Shown in pieces: positions 23,265-35,600 of a stretch of DNA of 64,000 bases. Below the pieces are notes generated by a model. That model was not told where the DNA came from. It saw nothing but the letters and a program-made list of their open reading frames with translations, and searched no databases. The position numbers and the translations under genes are program-made. The stretch is from Capsicum annuum (lineage: Eukaryota > Streptophyta > Magnoliopsida > Solanales > Solanaceae): positions 84,780,673 to 84,844,672 of the forward strand of contig NC_061118.1 in assembly GCF_002878395.1 (NCBI RefSeq), read 5' to 3'. Positions within the stretch are counted from its first letter, which is position 1, and each line of letters starts with the position of its first letter.

Positions 23265-23650
23265 TGACAAGCTGTCATGCCCGTGAGGGTCTATCAGCAA
23301 TGTCGTCAGACCTGGGAAGATTTCTGAACCTGTTGATGACATTTTATGATAAGCCGTCACGCCCGTGATGGCCTATAACCAATGTCATCAACCTTAACCC
23401 GAAACTCAAAATTTTACCCTTTTATGACGACAATTCTTGACGGCCTATCATCAACTTGACGGCTTGTCACGAATGTAGTTAGCTATTTTTCCCAGCAATT
23501 GAGGGACATTTTATGAAAGGTATTTTGGTATTTTTCCTTCACTTCCCATGACTTATAACCCTTAAGGAGTGTATTATCTTCCATTCTCTTTAATTAAACA
23601 TCTCAAAAAGCTCTCTTATACACTTTCAACCACAAGATTAGGGTTTTGTC
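23265..23650 (+). promoter_or_regulatory. E LTR promoter-like layout
   Basis: GC-rich inverted words, then a TATA-like TTATAACCC about 70 bases downstream, then a telo-box about 85 bases further. The 3' LTR repeats the layout at 28485-28935, where the first telo-box is mutated but a second, CCTAGGGTTTTC, remains near 28921. Function is inferred from layout. Confidence 0.4.
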
Positions 23651-24419
23651 TCAAGATAAAAAATCTTAAGAACAAGCCCTATGGTTTTTATAGAAGAGTC
23701 TATTTCAAGGAAATTTTTCTATCAATCTTCACGATTTCGTAATCTAAGGTATGCGTAGTGTTCATCCATGGGTCCCTTTCATTCATGGAGCTCAAGAATC
23801 ATGTTTTAAATTATAAATTGTGATTTCCTTTTTGTTTTATGACTATATTCATGTTGATGATTGTTGTTTGGATTCAAGGTTTAATCTTGATGTGGTTTTC
23901 ATGAAGCATGTTAATAGGTTAGTTGGAAACCCATGAATTTGGGTGGTTCAAGATTTCTAAATTTGTTAAGTAAACCTATGCTCAATATTATGAATGCAAG
24001 GTGTTTGATAAAGTGCTTAGGATGCTAGAAATTCATGTTTACATGGTTCCATGATATCTAAATGACAAGTCCATGTTAGCTATATACTTCAATATAAATT
24101 CCATGCTATTGATGTGTTGCTATTGTTGTGGTATGAAGCATGTATGATTATGGAGATATACTATATGTACATAAAATATATCCATGCACTCCCTACCATG
24201 ATTAAGATGTTGAAGAACTACATGAAGTATAATATCCCTTACTTATGACAATGTGAATTGTGGACTCTAATCTTACGATCAAGTCAGTCATGTGTGTCAG
24301 TTTCCTTTTATCGAGTCCTGGGGGTATTAGTACCTAAAAATATAGCTATGTGACTAGAGCCATGTCATGTTATCATGATACTCTCAGTCAAGCCATGATC
24401 AATAGAATTCAGTCGGTCA

Positions 24420-25220
24420 TGTGACTCAGGAAAATTCAGTAACCTCAGTAAACTTAGTAGTTCAGTAATCTCAGTGATCTCAGTACTCAGTAATATCTGT
24501 GACCTCAGTATTCAAAGTCAATCTGAGTAACTTCAGTACTCTTAACATGTCCTCAAATCTCAGTACATTCCTTCAGTCTACAAAATCCAGTAAACTTAGT
24601 TTGGCTCCGCTAAATAATACCACTAGTATTAGTCTAGTTATCAGTATCAGTTCAACTAATCAATTTAGTTCAGTGTCTTTCATATAGAAGTAGGATTCAG
24701 TACCGACTGAGCCTAGGATTGGGACTCACCCGCTAGAATAGGACTGAGATCCTTAGAAGAAATCCCTAAGTTATAGAACTATGTAGAAAGCATTGGTACG
24801 AGATGTCACCCGTTAGATAGGGCTGACATACTCAGGGGTCACCCGTTAGCACATTTATATGTATGGACTGATCTCAGGAGTCACCCGCTAGATTAGGACT
24901 AACTCCAGAGTAGATGCCTTTACTGGTGGTGCGGTACTCACACCCTTCCAGTCAGGGAAAAGATTAGACCCCAGTCAGCTTAGCTTGGGGCATGTCGGTT
25001 AGATGAATATATCCCGTAGTTTCAATTACAGATTCAGGACTGTCAGATACAGTCAACTCAGTTCAGTAGTACAAATTTAGTACTGTTAGAGACAATCAAT
25101 CCTTATCATTATAAATAGACTTCAAGATCACTCATTAGACAAGAATGATCTCAACTATCATTAAACAGTATTAGAATCATCAGATTTAAAGATCACCCAC
25201 TAGATAGGACTGATCTCAAA
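24420..25220. repeat. short dispersed word repeats inside E LTR
   Basis: A run of CAGTAATCTCAGTGATCTCAG-type repeats (24420-24680) is followed by six spaced copies of the word (G)TCACCC(G)CTAGATxAGGACTGA at about 24726, 24806, 24836, 24880, 25129 and 25192. The same array recurs in the 3' LTR (29690-30500). Confidence 0.7.
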
Positions 25221-26119
25221 ATCAGTTACTTCATATAAAATAAAACTTAGATAGTTCTATCCAAACTTAGACTGTTAGATATAGTCGCTCAATATCAGTT
25301 ACATCAGTTAGGCAGATTATCATAATTATATAAGTTATATCAATTCTCTGAACTCATGTATCAGTCATATCAGTTATCATAATTCATAATATCAGTATTC
25401 AGCTTTAGGACTCTCAGACACAGTCAACCAGACTAGTTCTTCATAATTCAAACTGTCAGAAATAGTCATTCATCTATTTAGTATCTCAGTATCAGTACAC
25501 TCATGTTATCAGTATTCAGACTCATTAGTTAGTATCTCCACGATTTCAGTTACAGTTATGTATGCATGAATGTATTCTCACGTTCATATTAATCAGCATT
25601 GTTCATGCATATAACCCTTTGCATTTAGCCTACCTCACTCATATACTTATTACATTTAGATGTACTGATGCATTTGCACTATATTTCTTTCTCTTATGTT
25701 ACACCATAGGTTTAGAGGCATGAGCTCCAGATCTGCTGTAGCATTCAGTGTTCAGAGTTTGCAGTGAGTCCTTCTCATTCGAGGATGATATGATTATCAC
25801 TTCATTTACTATTTTAGTTCAGTTACTAGATGGAGTTAGTTGGAGACATATTCCTTTAACTGCTTACTCAGACAATATTTAGAGGCTTTCAGATTTAGTT
25901 CAGACTTCAGTTTTTTTGGGTATTTATCACCCATATGGCTATTACGTTTGTCAGATATTTTATTCAGTTGAACTTTATGGCCTATTGTTCATATTTTTCA
26001 GCATTATTACATCATACATTGCAGTGTCCAGGTACAGATATAAGTCATAGGTTAGCTTGTGGTCCTTCAGGGTCATAAGCACCGTGTAGCATTCTTGTTC
26101 AGAAAATTCGGGTGCTACA

Positions 26120-28111
26120 AACTTGGTGTCAGAGCCTAAGGTTTAATAGAGTCCGACGAAGTCTAAAATCCACATCTAGTAGATTCTTGTACATGCGTGT
26201 GTTGTGCACCACACTTATGTGCAGGAGGCTATGAGATGTTTTAGGAACAATTTCCCTTTTTTCATGTCTCAGATCGTGCTATAGCAAGGTTCTCTAAGAA
26301 ACTCATATAGATTGTCATCATGATTTACTCATGTTAATTCCACCTTGCTTTCAAGGTAACAAAAATAGTGAAGCTCAAGTCCTAAAGATAGTGCTTTCTC
26401 ATACAGTATCCCATCAATTATGTTATGTTCCAAAGTTGTACGGATCTTATTCATAATCATGAGAACTCGTTCTCAAACCCAAATTTAGATATGCCATCAG
26501 ATCCCTTCTCAAAATCCTATGATATCATATGACCAAGAGTTAGAAGCATGAACCCAAAAGTTTAGCAGTAGATAAGTTGGGATACGATATCCAGATTGAA
26601 TAGATTATGTATTCATAGGGATAGCTGTGCTATAATAAATCAGTAGGCTTGAACAGTCTGATTTAAAAATGTAAGTTTATTGATTTGAAATTAAGCATGA
26701 AGGTGTGAAGTGATATTAGTAGTATGTGAAGAAAAAAGAAAGATGATGTGTTTAGTAAGACGAGCATATATTGGTCAGAGTATAAGTATGTGATGATGAT
26801 TTTGGTGCAGTTCAAAGATTAATTTAGTGTTCATAGACTTATGATAATGGCTTAAATCTAAGGGAGAGATTATAGATCAAATAATGAAGTCAGGCTCTCA
26901 GATTTCAGTAGTAGTGCCAGTATATACAGAAAAGCAGTTAGGGAAGGCGATTCCCAACCCATCTTTATCTCAACGTAAAGCTTCGTACTTCAGTCAGCAT
27001 AGTGCCTATGCATAATTCATGTCTCAGATTCCATGGATATATCTTATGTTCATATGTATTCCATAGAATTTTGTGTGCTTTCAGTTCCCAGTACAGGAAG
27101 TTCAGTTCTAGATCACTCAGTGTTACAAATCGTGTTCCATGAACTCAAAAATTCCAGACTCAGGTCATGTAACTCATGACTCATTCAGTCCCTTCTCATA
27201 TGCATAATACTATATAGCCTCAGCCCAGGTTCTCAAATTAAGTACAATTTAGTCTTGCATACCCAACATTCAGTTACTAGTTACTCAGTTAATCAAATAA
27301 GTCAGTATGTCTATGCATTCGTGTATCAGGCCTTAAGTTTCAAATCTCAGATAATCAGTCATGATTTAGTTCCTAGGTGCCTCGTACATCGCCTCAAGTT
27401 CCTTAATATCTCAGCAAAGTCAGTTCAGTATCCTTCAAGGGACATAGTGTCCCAAGGGGGAGATATACTATGGCCCCCAAACTTCCTTGATTTAAACATG
27501 TCATTTTCTTTGATGAATCTAGCTTAGAGGAAGAGTTACTTCCGAGCCAACCCTATAGCTTCAAAACTCAGCAGTAAGCCATGTACTCAATGGCTCAGTG
27601 TAGCCACGATATGATACTCTGTCCATGTAATGCATTAAAGACTCAATTCAGTTCATGTATCATGTTCCAGACTTAGTTATGTTCTTATGACTCCGCTCAT
27701 GCATATTGAGTAATCAATCTTAGACTCATTGGTATTTTCAATTCATGGTAGCAGTCTTCTTTGAGCTTACTTATTCTTATGTTCAAATTTCAGTACAAAC
27801 CTGGTATTAAGCTCCATGCTCAGTTTCCAGTTCAAACTTTGTATCTTTACCATTGCATATTTATTTGCATGATAATAAGCCAGTTAAGTCTTATATTTGC
27901 ACATCAGATATGTGTGATCAGTTTATCAGTAATCTCCCTCATGTACTCATAAATAGGTTATACATGCATCAGATGTGCATATTCAGTATGATATATTTAG
28001 TTTATCAATCATGTCAGCCATGAAATCATGATTAGTTGTTCATGCTCTATATCCTCGTCAATTCTCTTCAACTAGTCTCATTTGAGGACAAATGTTCCCA
28101 AGGGGGAGATA
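26120..28111 (+). other. E internal region, non-coding
   Basis: The primer-binding site at 26124-26136 (TGGTGTCAGAGCC) is followed by a leader that matches the D leader through GGAGGCTATGAGATGTTTTAGG (to about 26245), which in D lies upstream of gag. After that I recognise no protein domain. The longest open stretch (27255-27527, 90 codons) has no known motif. A purine tract, CCCAAGGGGGAGATAT, lies at 28097-28112 against the 3' LTR. An identical copy is found internally at 27451-27466. Confidence 0.8.
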
Positions 28112-31100
28112 TTTAATACCCCACATTTTGAACTAGGATAAAAATCCATCATTCCTATTCATAATATTTCAAAAGCCTCGAATCCTATATAAATTTAGTG
28201 TGTTAATTAATTAAGTAGTATGGGAATCTATTTGAGCAGGAATTTACATCATATAGGTCCCCTAACTCAAGTACAATTTGAAAGCTTTCCTATCGTTCAA
28301 GTTTTAGTGAGCGTCAAAACTTAGGTCAACTTCAATTGACAGTAAGTTATTCTATATGAAGAACTCGGTAGCTTAATATATATCAAATGAAAGATCCTTG
28401 AATTTTCTTTCCAACGATACCAATTTTGCATAAATCTAATATCAGAGAAAATAGTCATACCCATTTTACTCCAGCAAGTCTTGCTGGAAAACTGGTGACG
28501 ACAATTGTGACAAGCCGTCACGCTCGTGATGGCCTATCAGTAATGTCGTCAGACCTAGGCAGATTTCTGACCCTGGTGACAACATTTTATAACAAAACAT
28601 CATGCCCGTGAAGGCCTATCACCAATGTCGTCAACCTTAACCCGAAACTCAAAATTTTACCTTTTTGTGATGACAATTCGTGACAGCCTATCACCAGCTT
28701 GATAGCTTATCACGAATGTCATTAGCTATTTTTCCCAGCAATTGAGGGACGTTTTAGTAAGGGTATTTTGATCTTTTTCCTTCACTTCCCACAACTTATA
28801 ACCCTCAAGGAGCATATTATCTTCCATTCTCTTTAGTTAAATATCTCAAAAAGCTCTCTCATACACTCTCAACCACAAAATTAGTATTTCCACTCAAGAT
28901 CAAAAATCTTAAGAACAAGCCCTAGGGTTTTCATAGAAGAGACTATTTCAAGGAAATTTCACCGTCAATCTTTACGAATTCTTAATCTAAGGTATGCTTA
29001 GTGTTCATCCTTGGTCCCTTTCATCCATGGAGCTCAAGAATCATGTTTTAAATTATAAATTGTGATTTTCTTGTTGTTTTATGACTATTTTCATGTTGAT
29101 GATTATTTTTTGGATTCAAGGCTGTATCTTGATGCGTTTTTCATGAAGCATGTGAATTGGTTAGTTGGAAACCCATGAATTTGGGTGGTTCAAGATTTCT
29201 AAATTTGTTAAGTACACCTATGCTCAATATTATGCATGCAAGGTGTTTGATAAAGTGCTTAGGATTCTAGAAATTCATGTTTACATGGTTCCATGATATC
29301 TAAATGACAAGTCCATGTTAGCTATATACTTCAATATAAATTCTATGCTATTGATGTGTTGCTATTGTTGTGATATGAAACATGTATGATAATTGAGATA
29401 TACAATATGTACATAAAATATATCCATGCACTACCTACCATGCTTAATATGTTGAAGAAGTACATGAAGTATAATATCCCCTACTTATGACAATGTGAAT
29501 TGTGGACTCCAATCTTATGATCAAGTCAGTCATTTTGTGTTAGTTTTCTTCCATCGATTCTTGGGGTTATTCATACCCGAAAATATAGTTGTGTGACTAG
29601 AGCCATGTCATGTTATCATGATACTCTCAGTCAACCCATGATCTATAAAATTCAATCAGTCATGTGACTCAGGAAAATCCAGTAACCTTAGTAATCTCAA
29701 TAGTTCAGTAATCTCAGTGATCTCAATACTCAGTAATATCTGTAACCTCAGTATTCAAAGTCAATCTCAGTAACATCAGTACTTTTTAACATTCCTCAAA
29801 ACTTAGTACATTCCAATTGTCATCGGAATCCAATACACTTAGTTTAGCTCTGCTAAACAATACCACTAGTATCAGCCTAGCTAATCAGTATTAATTTATC
29901 TAATCAGTTTAGTTTAGTTACTCAGTTCATCGTAGTTATTTAGTTCAGTGTCTTTTAGATGGGAGTAGGATTCAGTATCGAGTGAGCCCAGGGATAGGGA
30001 CTTACCCGCTAGATGAGGATTGAGATCCTTAGAAGAAATCCTTAAGTTCCAGAACTATGTAGCCAGCGTAGGTATGAGATGTCACCCGTTAGATAGGACT
30101 GATGTACTCAGGGGTCACTCGTTAGCACATTTATATATATAGGACTAATTCCAGGAGTCACCCGCTAGATTAGGACTGACTCCACAACAGATGTTTTTAC
30201 TGGTGGTACGGTACTGACACCCTTCCAGTCAGGGTAGAGATTGCACCCCAGTCAGCTTAACTTAGGGCATGTTGATTAGATGAATACATCCCACAATTTC
30301 AGTTACAAATTTAGGACTGTCAACTATAGTCAACTGAGTTTAGTAGTACAAATTCAGTACTGTTAGAGACAATTAATCCTTATCATTATAAATAGACTTC
30401 AAGATCACCCATTAGACAAGACTGTTCTCAACTCTAGTTAAACAGTATCAGAATCATCAGATTTAGAGATCACCCGGTAGATAAGACTGATCTCAAATTT
30501 TGTTACTCCATATAAAATAGAACTCAGATAGTTCCATCAGAACTTAGACTGTTAGATACAGTTTTTCAGTATCAGTTATATCGGTTAGGCCAATCATCAA
30601 AGTTATATCATTTATATCAGTTCTCTAAACTTAAGTATCAGTCATATCAGTTATAAAAATTCATGATATCAGTATTCAGCTTTAGGACTGTCAGACACAA
30701 TCAACCAGACCAGTTTTTCATAATTCAAACTATTAGAAATAGTCGTTCATCTATTCGGTATCTCAATATCAGTACACTCAGGTTATCAGTATTCAGACTC
30801 AGTAGTTAGTAACTCCACGAGTTCAGTTACAGTTATGTATGCATGTATGTATTCTCACGTTCATATTAGTCAGCATTGTTCATGCATATAACCCTTTGCA
30901 TTTAGCCTACCTCATTTTTATACTTAGTATATTCAGATGTACTGACGCATTTGCACTATGGTGCTTTCTCTTATGTTACACCATAGGTTCAGAGGCACGA
31001 GCTCCAGATTCACAGTAGCATTCCAGTGTTCAGAGTTTGCAGTGAGTCCTTGTCATTCAAGGACGATATAATTATTACTTCATTTACTATTTTAGTTTAG

Positions 31101-31398
31101 TTGCTAGATGGAGTTAGTTGGAGACATGTTTCTTTAACTTCTTACTCAGACAGTATTTAGAGGCTTTTAGATTTAGTTCAGATTTCATTTGTTTTTGAGT
31201 ATTTTCCACCCTTATGGATATTAAGTTTGTCAGATATTTTATTCAGTTAAACTTTATGGCCTATTGTTCATATTTTTCTGCATTATTACATCATATATTG
31301 CAGTATACCGGTACAAATATTAGTCATGGGTTAGCTTGTGGTATTTCGAGGTCATAAGCACCGTGTAGCATTCTAGTTCAGAAAATCAGGGCATTACA
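28112..31398 (+). repeat. E 3' LTR
   Basis: 3.29 kb, collinear with 22869-26119. It starts TTTAATACCCC (the expected TG has become TT) and ends GGGCATTACA. It holds the same GC-rich words (28490-28715), CTCAGTA microrepeats and TCACCC word array as the 5' LTR. Confidence 0.9.
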
Positions 31399-32385
31399 GA
31401 AATAGACATCGCTACCAGCTCTCCAAAAACCCTTGTGGTTCTTACCACAAGTCTGACAAAGTGGATTAGTTCTGGTATTGCTAACAGTACCCTGAGACTT
31501 AGAGCCTGGCGCTCTATCTCTATTACCCTCCCTGAACTTAGGAACTGGAGCACTGGTTGATGAAGGGGATGGAACTGAGGACTTAGGACAAAACTGGGAA
31601 CGATTTTCTCCTTTTGATTTAGGCTGAGCAAAGTTGAAATTAACTGTCTTTGTTTTCTTATTCTGCTTCTCCCTCTGCTTAATCTTCTTCTCCTCTATCT
31701 GCTAAACATGAGTCATAAGCCTGGCTAAAGTCATGTCACAGTTCAGCATGGTAGATCTTTACTCATTTAACACACTATCATTTACTCATGAAACGAACTT
31801 ACTTATTTTAGCTCTGCTGTCTGCAACAAAATGAGAGGCATAACTTGCTACTTGAGTAAACTTAAGAGAATAATCTTTCACCATCATATTGCCCCGCCTG
31901 AGGTTGATGAATTCTAGAACTTTAGCCTCTCTAAGCTCTTGGGGAAAGAATCTGTCTAAGAATACAGTGACAAACTCCTCCCACTCTATAGGACCTGCAT
32001 TATCTGACCTCTTTGACTTCTATTATTTGAACTAAGTGTGAGACAAATCCTATAACTGATATGCAGCTAGCACAACACTCTCAATAGTAGTCATCCCCAT
32101 GATATCTGTCACCTTCTGAATCTGTTTAATGAATTCCTGAGGGTCCTCATCTACCTTAGACCTGAGGAAGGATGAAGGATTCATTCAGGTGAAGTCCCAA
32201 ATCTTAGCTGAGGCTAAATTAGCCACTGGGTTAGCTAGAATGACTGCTGGCCATTCATTTTGAGCATCAACTGAGTTAGCAAGAGTAGTGAATAGAGCTG
32301 GAAACTCTACATGAGAAATATGTTCGCCCAAAGTTTCTTCGGGCTAAGGGGCTAATTGATTTCTGTTTCTTCTTTTAGGAGGCAT
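31399..32385 (-). pseudogene. D2 gag, N-terminal and capsid part
   Basis: The ATG is intact at 32385-32383 and reads MPPKRRNRNQLAP, then GEHISHVEFPALFTTLANSV, QNEWPAVILANPVANLASAK, SKVDEDPQEFIKQIQKVTDI, IEWEEFVTVFLDRFFPQELR, AKVLEFINLRRGNMMVKDYS, and near the E junction CQTCGKNHKGFWRAGSDVYF, the first nucleocapsid knuckle (its last cysteine is W). Gag forms the virus-like particle that packages element RNA. The gene has stops (for example after QLAP and in the DLSHT segment) and is cut at 31399 by E. The rest continues at 22868. Confidence 0.85.
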
Positions 32386-32591
32386 ATTCATTAGAAGAAA
32401 GGGAGAAATAGATTAGACTTAGAGATTGACTTGAGATTATGTTCACTGGCATAGCATGACTAATAAAAGAGCGGAAACTCTTCTTAAAACACCTTATATC
32501 CTCCTATACATAAATATGGCGTGCAACACACCCTGTACAAGACTCTACTAGATACGGCTTTTAGTGTTCCTAGGAATCTATTGAACCTTAG

Positions 32592-32603
32592 GCTCTGATA
32601 CCA
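32592..32603 (-). promoter_or_regulatory. D2 primer-binding site (initiator tRNA-Met)
   Basis: Element-sense TGGTATCAGAGC, a perfect 12-base complement of the plant initiator tRNA-Met 3' end, four bases inside LTR3. Confidence 0.9.
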
Positions 32604-32607
32604 AGTT

Positions 32608-35600
32608 TGTATCGCCCCAAATTTGGTACTCAAAACACTACACGGTGCTCATGACCCCAAAGGACCACAAGTTAACCCATGGCTGATATCTGTACTTGTA
32701 TACTGAATAAAATACTTTATATTATGAAAACATAAATTGGAAGTCCATAAGGTTCAATACTGAACATGATTTGAATGATATAATATCTGTGTTGGGTAAT
32801 AAGATACCCAAAAAAAATTGAACATACTGAAGTCAAAAACATGATAGTCTACAAAGCCTCTAACTCACTGAACTTTCTGAGTAAGGAGTTGATGGGACAT
32901 ACTCCCAACTAACTCCTACTAATAAACTGATTAATTAGGTAATAGGGAAATAATCATGTCCTCTTAAGATGAGGACTCACTTCTAACTATTTTTGTGGAT
33001 ATATGGAATCTACTATTGCTCTGGAGCTCGTGTCTCTAAACCTATGGTATAAGACACCATAGCGCAAATATGTCAGTACTTTCAATATACTGGTATGTAT
33101 GTGAGGTAGGCTGAATGTATGGGTTTCATATTCATATAGAATAATAATAACTGACTAACTATCATGAGCGTGAGAATACATGCATGAGACATCACAACTA
33201 ACACTAATACTGTGATAACATGATTACTGAATCTGAATATAACTGATAACATGAGTGACTGTATCTGACAATCCTGAATCTGAATGAACTATTTGAGTTT
33301 CGAAATGTATCTGAGTTAACTGTATCTGGTAGTCTTGAAATTTGAAGAACTATCTGAGTTATATTACTGAGACTAATTAACTATTTGACAGTCCTAATTC
33401 TGTAACATAAAACTGTAGGAAGTAGTTATCTAACCGACATGCCCCTAATATGCTATTATGGCTGAGTTAGGGTCCTATCTGTAACCCCAATTGGAAGGGT
33501 GTCAATACAGCACCACTGGTGAGGATATGCTGTGGGAGACCCTGATCTTATAGTGTCCCTAAAAGAGAATGGTAAGGCCCTTATTTGACAGTTCTTATCC
33601 ACCTCATCAACCCTCATCGAACAGTGTTGATGTCTCAACCTATGGTGGCTACCTATTTCTGGAATAAAAGGATGACTTCTAAGAATCACACCCTCATCTG
33701 ATAGTATATGTTCCCATCCTTGGATTTACTCAGTGCTTATTCCTACTCCCATCTGAATATACTCTAAACATGATTTACTGAACTGAACATGGGCTGAGTT
33801 ACTGAAATCCGTTGATTGACGAAATACTACTGATAACTGGTAACTGACCACGTTCATGAGACCTGGAGATTTCATGGGGCATAAGGCTGTCTGAAGTCTA
33901 AGGATTTAGTTGACTAAGAGTATCGTGAAAACATAACATGGCTCTAGGCACACAACTAGTGTTTCGGGTACGAGTACCCCAAGGGCTCAATGGAAGGAAA
34001 CTAACCAAGCCTAACTTACTTGAACGTATAATTAACCTCATAATCCATAATACATTTATAGAAGCATTTCATCAAAACATCTGATCTTGGGTGTATTTAT
34101 ACGCCTAAGCACCATGATTTATCGATATTTTAGCTATGTTTAGAGAACAAAGTCCCAAGTTTCTTATGTTTTTACTCTACTTCTATGTAATTGAGCAAAC
34201 TAATGTGATTAGTATGATTTCAGGTATTAATAAGGTAGATGAAGACATTATGGGACTATGAAATGCGGATGGCATATGACACAAGAGAGAGTAGCAACCT
34301 GGACCAAATGTGGCGCCTAGAAACTACAATCTGGACCAAATGTGGTACCTTTAAACTATGTCCAAGACTGGTTTGTCATTTATAATTACTTTAAGGACCT
34401 AGAAGGCAATTATGAGAGAAAATATAATTAAAAGGCTTAATGCTTAATTTTTAAGAAGGATTCATTATTTTGTATTTTTTTTGGAGAGAGCAGAGAAGGG
34501 CGGCTTAGCTTGAGAGAGAAAGAAAAACATTTTTTGGCTCTTGCTCTTAGTATTTGCACACTAAGATCGTCTTCTAGTTTTTTGTATGATGAATATTTAT
34601 ATTGTGATTTTCATTTTATTCATGAGTAGCTAAGTTTATTAGTTAGGGTTATCGAAGCCTTGTAGCATACAATCTATTACTTTGGATTTTGGATTCATTA
34701 TGCATTGATTTGTTTACATCATACTCTCTTCGTTTATCTTTAATTCTCATGGTTGCAAACATACAGGATATGCCTTAAAATGCAACCTGTTCGAAAGAAA
34801 GGTTGTTGTTTGGAAAGGAGAGCAGTGACAAAAAAATAGGATTATCAACCCCTGTTTCATATGTTAATGCCTTAGAAGGATTAACCACTTGGTGATTTCG
34901 TATTGTTTTTGTTAAACACTTTTAATTTCAGAGAACTACAGTGAATTAGTCCTTGATGGTTGAGAAACACTAGGATTATATAATTAAATACAATATATTT
35001 CTCTATAAGCATGATGCATGTATGAATTCGTAAAGCCCAGAGTTAGAAAGTATTGAAAACTACAAGGTAGACATAACCCTAGCTTGCACTTTCTCTGAAT
35101 TTAAATACTACTACACTTATTATATCTTGTTAAACTGAAACCATTAATTTATGAACTGAATCAAATCCCCCCTATTTATTTTAAGGAAATAAATGATTAA
35201 AATTCAACTAATCTGCATACAACTTAATTAGCACCATATTCCCTGTGGGATTCGACCCCAACCTAGTTGGGTTATATATTTGACAATGACCGCTTACTCT
35301 CCCATAAGAGAGGTGTAGTCTGGGCGTATCAACAAGTAATAGGCATAACTTATACATACATGGAGATTTTATGGTATCATGCTACTTAGGCACTTTTCCT
35401 TCATCTAGGAAATTAATCAAACATATTGTAAGCATGGTACATGTAAACATCATTGTACAATAATTAAACATCATGATTTAATTCTAATTTCATTATTCAA
35501 GATTTTAGTCATAGGTTTGCATGAATCTATATCTATAATAATTTAACCCACATAGAATTTATCACCCAACATGGAGTAGAATTCAATTTCTCATTAACCA

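Larger units (their letters stand above)
22869..26119 (+). repeat. E 5' LTR
   Basis: 3.25 kb from TGTAATACCCCATATTTTGG to GGGTGCTACA. It contains a cluster of inverted GC-rich words (23265-23480, built on GACGGC/CTTGTCACG and CGTCACGCCCGTGATGG), an ACTTATAACCC TATA-like site near 23551, TTAGGGTTTTG (telo-box) at 23638-23648, CTCAGTA-rich microrepeats (24420-24680), and six spaced copies of TCACCCGCTAGATTAGGACT-like words (24726-25220). Confidence 0.9.
22869..31398 (+). mobile_element. E, non-autonomous LTR retrotransposon related to D
   Basis: Two direct LTRs (22869-26119 and 28112-31398) flank about 2.0 kb with no recognisable gag, protease, RT or integrase. The insertion splits D2 gag and is flanked by GAAAC (22864-22868) and GAAAT (31399-31403), a 5-bp target duplication with one C-to-T change. 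The primer site is TGGTGTCAGAGCC. About 150 bases of leader after it, the purine tract, and large blocks of the LTRs match family D. It therefore looks like a large non-autonomous derivative that used proteins of D. By eye the two LTRs differ at about one site in ten, so the insertion is not recent. Confidence 0.85.

Noticed and set aside
23114..23368. A possible small gene repeated at 28426-28611
   Set aside because: Both lie at the same place in the two E LTRs. Similarity reflects the LTR pair, and the peptides are not conserved at coding level.
24726..25220. CRISPR-like array of spaced repeats
   Set aside because: The words are degenerate, spacing is irregular, the host is a plant and the array is duplicated with the LTR.
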